64,000 nucleotides of DNA from Lacihabitans sp. LS3-19 (GTDB lineage: Bacteria > Bacteroidota > Bacteroidia > Cytophagales > Spirosomataceae). A program made the translations under genes and the position numbers. Positions 1 through 6,510 of this stretch are shown one piece after another. The stretch covers positions 62,001 to 126,000 of the forward strand of contig NZ_RJUA01000121.1 in the NCBI RefSeq assembly GCF_024343575.1, read 5' to 3'. How positions within the stretch are numbered: the stretch's first letter is position 1; each line of letters begins with the position of its first letter. The notes under the pieces are model-generated. The model was not told the DNA's origin, made no database searches, and saw only the letters and a list, made by a program, of their open reading frames with translations.

Positions 1-1913
1 CCGGTTCGAACGCTATTAGAACGGATAATTTTGATATTGAGTTAGGAAAAAGTGTTATTAGTTTTGATACAAAAAACTTAGTCGGAAATGGTAAAAGTCC
101 TGAGATTAAAAAGATCTATATTCCAAATGAACTGGAGGTTCATAATCAGGGTGTTAAGTCAGACCTAAGGACTTATCAAGGAGTTGATTATGGTATAAGT
201 TGGATGCAAGTAAAAGGCAATAATGTATATGTAAATACTAACGGCATGCCTTTCAATGTAAAAGACATTGTAGTTTCTGGCGATATGGATTATTTGAAGG
301 TTTCTGGGATATTACCTACGGATTATGACCCAAGCAGTTCGGCAAATGAAGCCTATTTTCTTAAATTTGAGAAACCACCTTTTGCCGAAAAAGTACACTT
401 GCATACAGACAGGACGGCTTATTTTCAAGGAGATAAGATTTGGTACAAAGCCTATTTGAATTATACTTCATTTGCTGCCAAAGACTCTGCAAGTAAAGTT
501 TTGTATGTGCAATTAATAAACCCAAATCAGGAAATTTTAGAAAACCAGAAGCTGGAAGTTTCAAATGGATTTGCTTATGGGAATATTGAACTACCTGCCG
601 ATTTACCCAAAGGGAATTATCAAATCAGAGGTTTTACCAATTATATGCGGAATTTTGATGGAATGATGTTTTCTGAAATATTGCCAGTTTTTTCTAGAAA
701 CGAGATGCCAGAATATTCCACAGCCGAACCATCTGATTCTATTGTATTAAGGGTTTTGCCAGAAATAGATTCTTATGATCTGAAAACAGGAGAATTTACA
801 CTTTCATTTAAAGATTTGGCTCAAAATCCTATGGGGGCCAATTTCTCTGTTTCGGTCAACAATCCCAATTTTGCTCCTGAATTTGATTTTTTTCCTAAAA
901 TTTCATCAGATTTAAATTTAAAAGAAGTTCAAAAAGTGAGAGAGTTTCCTTACCGTATGGAATATGGATTAGAAATAGATGGGGTGTTTTTGGATAAAAA
1001 AAGAGTACCACAGAAAGGTGAATTGAACGTTTTTGTAAATAATCTTCAAAACTTTAGTTCTACATCGGCAGATGCTAGTGGAAACTTTGTGTTCAAAAAC
1101 CTAAGCTTTTATGGTGATGCCGATATCTATCTTCAACCTGTTTCTAAAAAACAAAAAGAAAATATTTTCATCATAAAAAATGATAATGATTTTCCTAAAG
1201 TTTCACCTAGTCCGAAAATTGATGAAATAAAAAAGAAAACTTCCAATTTGCCATATTTTGAAGATATTAAAGAAGAAGAATTGGTAGCAGCGGAAGAGAA
1301 AAAGGTTGAAAGAAATACGCAGAAAATGCTCTATGGTAAAGCTGATTATGTGATTGAGGAATCGGAGATTAATTACAATAATGGTATTACTGGGGTTATC
1401 AATAGTATTTTAAGAAAAGTGCCAAGTGCAAGAAACTCTAATGGAAGTATTGTTTTAAGAGGTGGAGCAGCATCTGTTTTTAACTCTAATTTTGCTCTGG
1501 TTTTGATAGACGGAGTGCCAATGGGAAGCTTAAATTCAGTTCAAGTCAATAATATCGCAAAAATCGAAGTAGTTTCGAGAATGGCACCTATGTATGGAGA
1601 TTTAGGGAAAAATGGAATAGTTTCGATTTTCTTAAAAGACAAGAAAAGTGCAAATGAAGAGATGATAGGAAAAAACTTTACTCAGGTTGCCTTGAAAGGC
1701 TACAATAGGCCGGAGGTATTTATTCCCGCCAGAATCAAAATGATAAATGAAACCAATAAGCCAACTATATATTGGAACCCTGAAGTAATAACCAATGAAA
1801 AAGGCTTGGGGCATTTTAGTATTGGTGAAAATGCCACTTTACCCTTGAAGGTTTGCATAGAAGGAGTGACTCAAAATAATATTCCTTTTAGAAAAGTGTT
1901 TTATTTAAAGTAA
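1..1913 (+). CDS. MG2-like / TonB-plug domain protein, 5' end missing
   Basis: The reading frame is open from base 3 with no stop, so the gene begins outside the window; the first in-window ATG (204) is internal. The part seen is about 636 residues. A segment starting HTDRTAYFQGDKIWYKAY (bases about 401-455) matches the macroglobulin MG2-like domain common in Bacteroidota envelope proteins. Near the end, bases about 1380-1640 encode a TonB-receptor plug-like segment (VLRGG, VLIDGVPMG), but no beta-barrel follows; the protein stops about 90 residues later with an extracellular-type strand pattern. It is a paralogue of the gene at 16462. Likely periplasmic or outer-membrane associated. The role is unknown; binding to or assembly with TonB-type receptors is only an inference from the plug. 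Confidence 0.8.
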   Translation, partial: GSNAIRTDNFDIELGKSVISFDTKNLVGNGKSPEIKKIYIPNELEVHNQGVKSDLRTYQGVDYGISWMQVKGNNVYVNTNGMPFNVKDIVVSGDMDYLKVSGILPTDYDPSSSANEAYFLKFEKPPFAEKVHLHTDRTAYFQGDKIWYKAYLNYTSFAAKDSASKVLYVQLINPNQEILENQKLEVSNGFAYGNIELPADLPKGNYQIRGFTNYMRNFDGMMFSEILPVFSRNEMPEYSTAEPSDSIVLRVLPEIDSYDLKTGEFTLSFKDLAQNPMGANFSVSVNNPNFAPEFDFFPKISSDLNLKEVQKVREFPYRMEYGLEIDGVFLDKKRVPQKGELNVFVNNLQNFSSTSADASGNFVFKNLSFYGDADIYLQPVSKKQKENIFIIKNDNDFPKVSPSPKIDEIKKKTSNLPYFEDIKEEELVAAEEKKVERNTQKMLYGKADYVIEESEINYNNGITGVINSILRKVPSARNSNGSIVLRGGAASVFNSNFALVLIDGVPMGSLNSVQVNNIAKIEVVSRMAPMYGDLGKNGIVSIFLKDKKSANEEMIGKNFTQVALKGYNRPEVFIPARIKMINETNKPTIYWNPEVITNEKGLGHFSIGENATLPLKVCIEGVTQNNIPFRKVFYLK

Positions 1914-1952
1914 AATAAGCCTTAATTTGGGTTTGAAATTGAAAAGTTCTTG

Positions 1953-3515
1953 ATGAAAAATAGAAAATTGCTCGTTATTTTGGTCGTGATATTAGGGCAA
2001 TGTACACCAAAGTCAACCCCAAAACAACAGACTTCTATACTACAAGATACCGAAATACCCAACAAAAGGGAGTTTAGGGCAGCTTGGGTTGCTACAATCG
2101 AGAACATTGATTGGCCATCGCGTAAAACGCTAAGTACGGATCAGCAGCAAAATGAGTTTGTGTCAATTTTGGAAATGCACCAAAAAACAGGTTTAAATGC
2201 CGTTTTGGTACAAGTCAGAGCAGCATCTGATGCTTTTTATGCTCGCAGCAATGAGCCTTGGTCTGAATGGCTCACCGGTACTCAAGGTAAAGCTCCAGAA
2301 CCTTACTATGATCCTATGCGGTTTATGATTGAAGAAGCTCATAGCCGCAATATGGAGTTTCATGCATGGCTAAACCTAAACCGTGGTACACAAAGAAATG
2401 CTAAATCTGTGGCTAGAGACAATATCACTAATCTGCATCCGGATTGGTTCTTAAGTTATGGTGGTTATAAACTCTATAATTTTGGATTACCTCAGGTCAG
2501 AGAATATTTGGTAGAATTAGTCACAAATATGGTAAAAGCCTATGACTTAGACGGCATTCATTTTGATGACTATTTTTACCCTTATGCGGTGGCAGGAGAA
2601 ACCTTGGAAGACGGAAATGCCTTTAAGAAGTATGGTCGGGGTTTTGATAATATAGAGGAATGGAGAAGACATAATATCGATCTTTTGATAAAAGATATTT
2701 CGGATGCGATTAAACATGAAAAAAAATGGGTGAAGTTTGGCATAAGCCCATTCGGAGTTTGGCGAAATGCTTCCAAAGATAAAGAAGGTTCGATGACTGA
2801 AGCTGGGCAAACCTCCTATGATAATCTTTATGCAGATACTAGGAAATGGGCAAAATACGGTTGGATTGACTACATAGCTCCACAAGTATATTTTGCTTTT
2901 GACCATCCCAAAGTGCCTTATAAAACTTTGGTAGATTGGTGGAAAGACAACCATGGCAATCGGAACCTATATATAGGCCATAGTGCCTATAAAGTTGATA
3001 AAGAATCAAAAGAGAAAAGTTGGAGGAGTGCATCACAAATTGGTAAACAAATAAGATATAATCATTCTTCCTCAGATATTTCTGGTAGTATATTTTTTAG
3101 TACTAAATCTCTGACAAATAGGAGTTTGGGAATAAGTGATACGCTCAAACAAATCTACAAATACCCAGTTTTGCAGCCTATTATGCCTTGGAAAGACAAT
3201 ATTCCTCCGAATAACCCGGCCGAGCTCGAGGCAAAAAGGGTGGAAAATATCGGAGCCGTTATAACTTGGAAAATGCCCGAAAAAGTAGCTAGAGATAGAG
3301 ATGAAATTCAAAGTTTTGTGCTTTATAGATTTGAAGAAAACGAAGTTATAAATCTTGAAAACCCTAAGAAAATAGTATCCATTATTCGAAATGTGGGCAT
3401 TTTGAGTTATGCGGATAATAAAATTTCGAAAAAAACGAGTTATTTTTATGTAATCACAGCCCTGGATAGACTTCATAATGAAAGTAGCCCAAGCAATCAA
3501 TTTTTTCTAAAATGA
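1953..3515 (+). CDS. GHL10-type glycoside hydrolase-like lipoprotein
   Basis: About 520 residues. The ATG at 1953 is preferred to the TTG one codon upstream. The N-terminus is a lipoprotein signal with lipobox LGQC, so the mature protein is probably membrane anchored. The segment FRAAWVATIENIDWPS opens the GHL10 (former DUF187, YngK-like) TIM-barrel domain, which runs to about residue 390; typical motifs are LDGIHFDDYFYP and the late PQVYFAF. The last 100 residues look like a fibronectin-III-type beta domain. The family is thought to act on polysaccharide or peptidoglycan-like glycans, but the substrate cannot be read here. The stop overlaps the next start by four bases, so the genes are probably co-transcribed. 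Confidence 0.85.
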   Translation: MKNRKLLVILVVILGQCTPKSTPKQQTSILQDTEIPNKREFRAAWVATIENIDWPSRKTLSTDQQQNEFVSILEMHQKTGLNAVLVQVRAASDAFYARSNEPWSEWLTGTQGKAPEPYYDPMRFMIEEAHSRNMEFHAWLNLNRGTQRNAKSVARDNITNLHPDWFLSYGGYKLYNFGLPQVREYLVELVTNMVKAYDLDGIHFDDYFYPYAVAGETLEDGNAFKKYGRGFDNIEEWRRHNIDLLIKDISDAIKHEKKWVKFGISPFGVWRNASKDKEGSMTEAGQTSYDNLYADTRKWAKYGWIDYIAPQVYFAFDHPKVPYKTLVDWWKDNHGNRNLYIGHSAYKVDKESKEKSWRSASQIGKQIRYNHSSSDISGSIFFSTKSLTNRSLGISDTLKQIYKYPVLQPIMPWKDNIPPNNPAELEAKRVENIGAVITWKMPEKVARDRDEIQSFVLYRFEENEVINLENPKKIVSIIRNVGILSYADNKISKKTSYFYVITALDRLHNESSPSNQFFLK

Positions 3516-4045
3516 GTACAACAGAAATTTACCAAAAAATTGAATTGGTATTTGCAGACTATGCAGAAAGTCTGGATACATATTCTCCTAGACAGTTTGA
3601 ATTTAAAGCAAACGAAGAAACCTGGTCTTTGGCTCAGATGTACGAGCATGTATGTCTTACAAGTAAGAAGTTTTTCTTGGCCAATACCAAAAGATGCCTA
3701 GAAAAAAGAAATGGACAAGAAAGTGGAAACAAAAACAGTGGTGGCGAAAACGTATTTAAATATGGAGGTTTTCCGCCCAAAATGAAATTTAAAATGCCAG
3801 CTGCTGTAGCCGAAATACCTATTCATGGCCAATCTATTGAACATTATAAAAAAGAGATTGAGGAGATTTTAAGTTCCGCTAAAATGTTTTTGGAAGCTGT
3901 AGAATTTGATCTTGGAACTTACAAAACGCAACATCCTGCCTTGGGGATGTTAAATGCTAAAGAGTGGTTTCATAGTTTAGAGATGCACTCTAGACACCAT
4001 CTAAACCAAAAAGCCGAACTAGAGGCTTTGGCATCTCATGTCTGA
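3512..4045 (+). CDS. DinB-superfamily protein
   Basis: This 177-residue protein has the four-helix DinB/YfiT-like pattern. An early histidine in the context YEHVC and a late pair in MHSRHHLNQ are spaced as the metal-binding triad of this fold. Members bind a divalent metal and several are thiol-dependent transferases, but no substrate can be inferred here. It starts within the stop of the hydrolase gene (ATGA overlap) and overlaps the following nuclease-like gene by 8 bases, so translational coupling is likely. There is no signal peptide, so it should be cytoplasmic. Confidence 0.8.
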   Translation: MSTTEIYQKIELVFADYAESLDTYSPRQFEFKANEETWSLAQMYEHVCLTSKKFFLANTKRCLEKRNGQESGNKNSGGENVFKYGGFPPKMKFKMPAAVAEIPIHGQSIEHYKKEIEEILSSAKMFLEAVEFDLGTYKTQHPALGMLNAKEWFHSLEMHSRHHLNQKAELEALASHV

Positions 4046-4649
4046 TATCAAATATAGACTTTACCCAACTTTGCTCAACGAGTTTGGCAAATACCTAGGT
4101 TCTCCAACCCAAGAAAATCGCATAAGCCTGATGAACCGTATCAATAGGGTGGTAGACTTTGATGATGCTACGCTCAAGAAATTCAAAAAGGGAATATCGT
4201 TTGAAGATGCTTTGCTAAAAAACAAACCGCACAAGTTTGACCAAAGAATTGTAGACGAGGCAATAGCTATGCTTCCCGAAAATAAAATAGCTCAAATGCC
4301 CGTAAAGTTTAACCACGGCAACATCCAGTTTTACGGATATGCTGATGTAGTAGGAGAGGGAAGAGTGATAGACATAAAGACTACTGCTAAATACACCGCT
4401 CCCAAGTTCAAGTTCAATTTCCAGACGCTTTACCTCTATGGACTAAAAGATAAAGGTTGTAAACAAATGGAATACCTCATCTACGATTTCAATAAAATAC
4501 ATATAGAAACCTACACACTAGACACTTTTGATTTCTCTCTAATGCTCCACCAAATGGAGCTTTTCACCGAATTCCTAGAAGATAACCGCCACTTCATCAA
4601 AGACAAAAAGATCTTTGTGCAGGAAGTGAGTGGGGGATTGTTTGGGTGA
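4038..4649 (+). CDS. PD-(D/E)XK nuclease superfamily protein
   Basis: This 203-residue cytoplasmic protein has the core of the PD-(D/E)XK fold: GYADVV (residues about 96-101), then the catalytic-type VIDIKTTAK strand (about 107-115) and FQTLYLYGL (about 127-135), equivalent to the Q-x-x-x-Y helix of RecB/Cas4-type exonucleases. It has no helicase or iron-sulfur cysteine cluster. A DNA or RNA nuclease is the likely activity, with substrate unknown. It overlaps the DinB-fold gene by 8 bases and is the last gene before the tRNA-like RNA region. Whether it belongs functionally to the RNA-repair cassette is not shown; the operator and promoter of that cassette lie downstream of it. Confidence 0.75.
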   Translation: MSDIKYRLYPTLLNEFGKYLGSPTQENRISLMNRINRVVDFDDATLKKFKKGISFEDALLKNKPHKFDQRIVDEAIAMLPENKIAQMPVKFNHGNIQFYGYADVVGEGRVIDIKTTAKYTAPKFKFNFQTLYLYGLKDKGCKQMEYLIYDFNKIHIETYTLDTFDFSLMLHQMELFTEFLEDNRHFIKDKKIFVQEVSGGLFG

Positions 4650-4718
4650 AAGTTTTTTTGATTGGTATAAGTGACTTATTTTCAATTACTTGCAAATATT
4701 TTGTTTTTTTTATTTATC

Positions 4719-4737
4719 TACGCAAATTCATTGCGTA
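4719..4737. promoter_or_regulatory. Palindromic operator 1, upstream of the tRNA-like RNA
   Basis: A perfect inverted repeat, TACGCAA-N5-TTGCGTA, lies in AT-rich DNA. Its core TACGCA-N7-TGCGTA recurs in the divergent WYL/rlaP intergenic region at 7874-7892. In both places a TTTTG promoter-like element begins exactly 12 bases after TGCGTA. I infer a binding site for the WYL-domain regulator encoded at 6823-7836. Confidence 0.65.
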
Positions 4738-4749
4738 CTGCTTTCTCAA

Positions 4750-4760
4750 TTTTGTATCAT
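4750..4760 (+). promoter_or_regulatory. Probable promoter core for the tRNA-like RNA
   Basis: CAATTTTG (ending 4754) is one mismatch from the Bacteroidota -7 consensus TAnnTTTG. An alternative reading is a sigma70-like TTGCGT-N18-TATCAT (4731-4760), whose -35 box would lie inside the operator. Either would start RNA near 4760-4767, just before the first tRNA-like element. Confidence 0.4.
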
Positions 4761-4770
4761 CAAATTATAG

Positions 4771-4817
4771 AAAACAATTGAGAAGGTCAATTAAAGGGTT
4801 CGAGTCCCTTATGTTTT
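4771..4817 (+). ncRNA. Short tRNA-like element A, no anticodon arm
   Basis: In conventional order it shows: 5' strand AAAACA (4771-4776), a small hairpin TTGA-GAAGG-TCAA (4778-4790), connector TTA, a perfect T-arm AAGGG-TTCGAGT-CCCTT (4794-4810), and 3' strand TGTTTT (4812-4817) closing on the first strand. This resembles a cloverleaf reduced to acceptor, D-like and T arms. The T-arm is certain by pairing; the other helices are weaker. A permuted reading like the next two modules is possible only with a mismatch and without a D-arm. Confidence 0.4.
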
Positions 4818-4826
4818 GCGATAAAA

Positions 4827-4921
4827 GGTGATTTCTTGAACCTGATGTGGGTATCCGCATGCCCCATAGTATTTGAGAAGTAACTTTAAATATGCTGTCA
4901 GAAATATTGCTTTTTATCACC
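4827..4921 (+). other. Nested long-range helix between tRNA-like elements A and B
   Basis: GGTGAT (4827-4832) pairs perfectly with ATCACC (4916-4921). Inside it, TTCTTGAA (4833-4840) can pair with TTTGAGAA (4872-4879) with two G-U pairs, enclosing a hairpin ATGTGG-GTAT-CCGCAT (4845-4860) with one G-U pair. The helix ends one base before the anticodon-stem strand of module B, so it could stack on that module. Confidence 0.35.
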
Positions 4922-4922
4922 A

Positions 4923-4988
4923 TTTGTGTGTCGAGGGTTCGAATCCCTCTCCTTGGTAAAGGATAACTCAGTCCGGTAGAGTAACAAA
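4923..4988 (+). ncRNA. Circularly permuted tRNA-like module B, open at the anticodon loop
   Basis: In the order found: anticodon-stem 3' strand TTTGT (4923-4927); five-base variable loop GTGTC; T-arm GAGGG-TTCGAAT-CCCTC (4933-4949); acceptor strand TCCTT (4950-4954); loop GGTA; acceptor strand AAGGA (4959-4963); TA as U8/A9; D-arm ACTC-AGTCCGGTA-GAGT (4966-4982); A as base 26; anticodon-stem 5' strand ACAAA (4984-4988), followed by C32 and U33. All helices are perfect. A14, G15, G18, G19 and A21 of the D-loop are in place, and C48 can form the Levitt pair with G15. The acceptor stem is 5 bp, not 7, and is closed by a tetraloop, so the RNA as encoded has no free CCA end. Confidence 0.6.
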
Positions 4989-4992
4989 CTTA

Positions 4993-5063
4993 TGCAGGTT
5001 CGAATCCTGCCTAACTTGTTAAAGTTAGTAGCTAAATGGATAAGCAGTTGATTTTGGTTCAAC
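4993..5063 (+). ncRNA. Circularly permuted tRNA-like module C with Gln (TTG) anticodon arm
   Basis: In the order found: T (base 48); T-arm GCAGG-TTCGAAT-CCTGC (4994-5010); acceptor strand CTAACTT (5011-5017); loop GTTA; acceptor strand AAGTTAG (5022-5028), a perfect 7-bp stem; TA as U8/A9; D-arm starting GCT and ending AGC with GG in the loop (5031-5045, three pairs); base 26; anticodon arm GTTGA-TTTTGGT-TCAAC (5047-5063) with U33 and anticodon TTG. Every tRNA arm is present, but the gene is permuted at the variable loop. A15 and T48 match as a Levitt pair, where module B has G15 and C48. A rival 6-bp hairpin (5052-5068) overlaps the anticodon arm. Confidence 0.6.
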
Positions 5064-5069
5064 CAAAAA

Positions 5070-5149
5070 GGGATTTACCCTCCCAAAAGGGTTACAGCCA
5101 GTCTGAAGTTTTCTAGCTTGGATTCAAATCGAAATCTGGAAATTCAGAC
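5070..5149 (+). other. 3' hairpins of the tRNA-like RNA
   Basis: Short G/C hairpins GGG-ATTTA-CCC (5070-5080) and CCC-AAAA-GGG (5082-5091) are followed by a perfect 7-bp helix, GTCTGAA (5101-5107) with TTCAGAC (5143-5149). The helix encloses a weaker hairpin whose loop region TTCAAAT (5123-5129) resembles a degenerate tRNA T-loop. This may be the 3' boundary of the RNA or a processing site. Confidence 0.4.
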
Positions 5150-5364
5150 AAAACTTGAAAAAAGAGGATACCGAATAGAAAAGGTTTTAGCTTTTTGGAT
5201 AGGCAGTATTTTATTTAGTTAAGGAGACTCTTTTGAAAACTTAATTTAATAATTTATTAAATATTTAAAAACTAGATTTCTAATTCTAAACTTAATCTGA
5301 TTTCCGTTTTCATGAAATGAAGACTTTGGACTGGTTATTTTTAAATTTTAAACATTTATAGAAA
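5150..5364 (+). other. AT-rich leader before the slipin gene
   Basis: I see no gene, strong hairpin or strong terminator between the structured RNA and the slipin start. RNA and slipin mRNA may therefore be one transcript, or a promoter I could not identify lies here. No Shine-Dalgarno sequence is visible, as is usual in this phylum. Confidence 0.4.
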
Positions 5365-6456
5365 ATGAAAAAAGTAAGAGTAAGCATCAATCAAATAGGA
5401 TTGGTATTAAAAAATGATGAATTCGTTGAAATCTTGACAACAGGAGTTTATTGGTTTTGGAAAAACGAAAGTGTTTATGTGTATGAGAAAGGTAGCTTGT
5501 TCATTGCTCCTATTGATATGAATCTATTGTTGCAACATCAAGAGATTTTAGACGCCTTAGAAATCGTTGAAATTGGAGACAATGAAATTGTGTTACAGTT
5601 TGAAGATAATGTATTTAAGTCTGTTATGACAGCCGGAAGATATGCATATTGGAAAGGCTTGAGAAATTATAGATTTGAAAAATATGACATTTCAAAAATA
5701 GAAATTGACGCATTTTTTGATAGACAATTATTGACAAGGCTTTCAAATTACGTAAGGACTTATACTATTGAATCTTATGAAAAAGGCCTTTTGATAGTTG
5801 ATGGCAAATTAGTGAAGATATTGGAAGCTGGAACTTATTACTGGTGGAAAAATGCCATTTCTATTCAAGTTGCTAAAACGGACGTAAGGCAATTGCAGCT
5901 AGAAGTTTCTGGGCAAGAAATTCTAACCAAAGATAAAGCAACTTTGAGATTGAATTTTTATGTTCAATACCAAGTTACGGATATCGAAAAAGCTCTTTTT
6001 AGAAATAAAGAGTACGAAAAGCAACTGTACATTTTAATGCAATTTGCATTGAGAGAGTATGTGGGTGGATTTTCATTAGACGAGCTTTTGGATAAAAAAG
6101 ATTTGGTTTCTGAATATGTCATTAAAAACGCAAGTGAAAAAGTGGCTGACTTAGGAATTGAACTAAAAAATGCGGGAATCAGAGATATAATCTTGTCAGG
6201 TGAAATGAAAGACATCATGAACCAGGTATTGGTTGCTGAGAAAAAAGCTCAAGCAAACATCATCATGAGGAGAGAAGAAACGGCTTCAATGAGAAGTTTG
6301 TTGAACACTGCCAAATTGATGGAGGAAAACGAAACCTTATGGAAATTGAAAGAAATGGAATATGTTGAGAAAATTGCGGATAAAATCAACACAATTTCAG
6401 TTTCAGGAAATGGCCAGATTTTGGATCAGTTGAAACAGATTTTTGTTAAAAACTAA
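5365..6456 (+). CDS. SPFH/band-7 slipin-like protein of an RNA-repair cassette
   Basis: This 363-residue protein has an SPFH (slipin/prohibitin) domain at about residues 135-290, then a charged helical segment (about 285-340) suited to coiled-coil assembly. Unlike ordinary slipins it has no N-terminal membrane helix. Instead the front half has three related short blocks: TGVYWFWKN (26-34), AGRYAYWKG (90-98) and AGTYYWWKN (155-163), which look like internal repeats. SPFH proteins form oligomeric scaffolds, often on membranes. Linkage of such proteins to RtcB is a known genomic association, but the biochemical role is not established. It follows the tRNA-like RNA and ends just before a strong terminator at 6461. 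Confidence 0.8.
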   Translation: MKKVRVSINQIGLVLKNDEFVEILTTGVYWFWKNESVYVYEKGSLFIAPIDMNLLLQHQEILDALEIVEIGDNEIVLQFEDNVFKSVMTAGRYAYWKGLRNYRFEKYDISKIEIDAFFDRQLLTRLSNYVRTYTIESYEKGLLIVDGKLVKILEAGTYYWWKNAISIQVAKTDVRQLQLEVSGQEILTKDKATLRLNFYVQYQVTDIEKALFRNKEYEKQLYILMQFALREYVGGFSLDELLDKKDLVSEYVIKNASEKVADLGIELKNAGIRDIILSGEMKDIMNQVLVAEKKAQANIIMRREETASMRSLLNTAKLMEENETLWKLKEMEYVEKIADKINTISVSGNGQILDQLKQIFVKN

Positions 6457-6460
6457 TGTG

Positions 6461-6498
6461 AACACAGTTTGTATTTCGATACATTCTGTGTTTTTTGT
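6461..6498 (+). terminator. Rho-independent terminator after slipin, UUCG tetraloop
   Basis: AACACAG (6461-6467) pairs with CTGTGTT (6486-6492), and an inner TGTAT-TTCG-ATACA lies above a TT/TT internal loop. A run of T follows directly. It separates slipin from the phosphatase-like gene only 12 bases downstream, so that gene may be expressed by readthrough or from its own start site. Confidence 0.8.
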
Positions 6499-6510
6499 TG
6501 ATATTTGCGG

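Larger units (their letters stand above)
4760..5150 (+). ncRNA. Structured RNA built of tRNA-like modules, leader of the RNA-repair cassette
   Basis: No credible gene lies here, but three perfect tRNA T-arms (TTCGAGT or TTCGAAT loops on 5-bp stems), a canonical D-arm plus a second three-pair D-arm, two acceptor-like stems and one anticodon arm occur in about 350 bases. They are arranged as a short tRNA-like element (4771-4817), a nested helix (4827-4921), two permuted tRNA modules (4923-4988 and 4993-5063) and 3' hairpins (5070-5149). The block sits between a palindromic operator and the slipin gene of an RtcB cassette. Tandem tRNA pseudogenes are the main alternative, but the preserved pairing argues against random decay. 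The 5' and 3' ends are estimates. Confidence 0.6.

Noticed and set aside
4741-4786. An 11-bp inverted repeat, CTTTCTCAATT with AATTGAGAAGG
   Set aside because: Its left arm overlaps the probable promoter, so it is unlikely to form in the RNA; it also competes with the D-like hairpin of element A. Kept only as a possible DNA feature.
4646-4831. Small open frame of 61 codons after the nuclease-like gene
   Set aside because: It has low-complexity, hydrophobic-to-random content, runs over the operator and the first T-arm, and starts inside the preceding stop region.
4933-5010. Tandem GGTTCGAATCC sequences as attachment sites of an integrated element
   Set aside because: They sit in complete paired T-arms with matching acceptor and D-arms, and no integrase, excisionase or second boundary copy is present.
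4760-5150. Ordinary, functional tRNA genes
   Set aside because: No tRNA has all arms in the usual order with a 7-bp acceptor stem, so standard tRNA calls are not supported.
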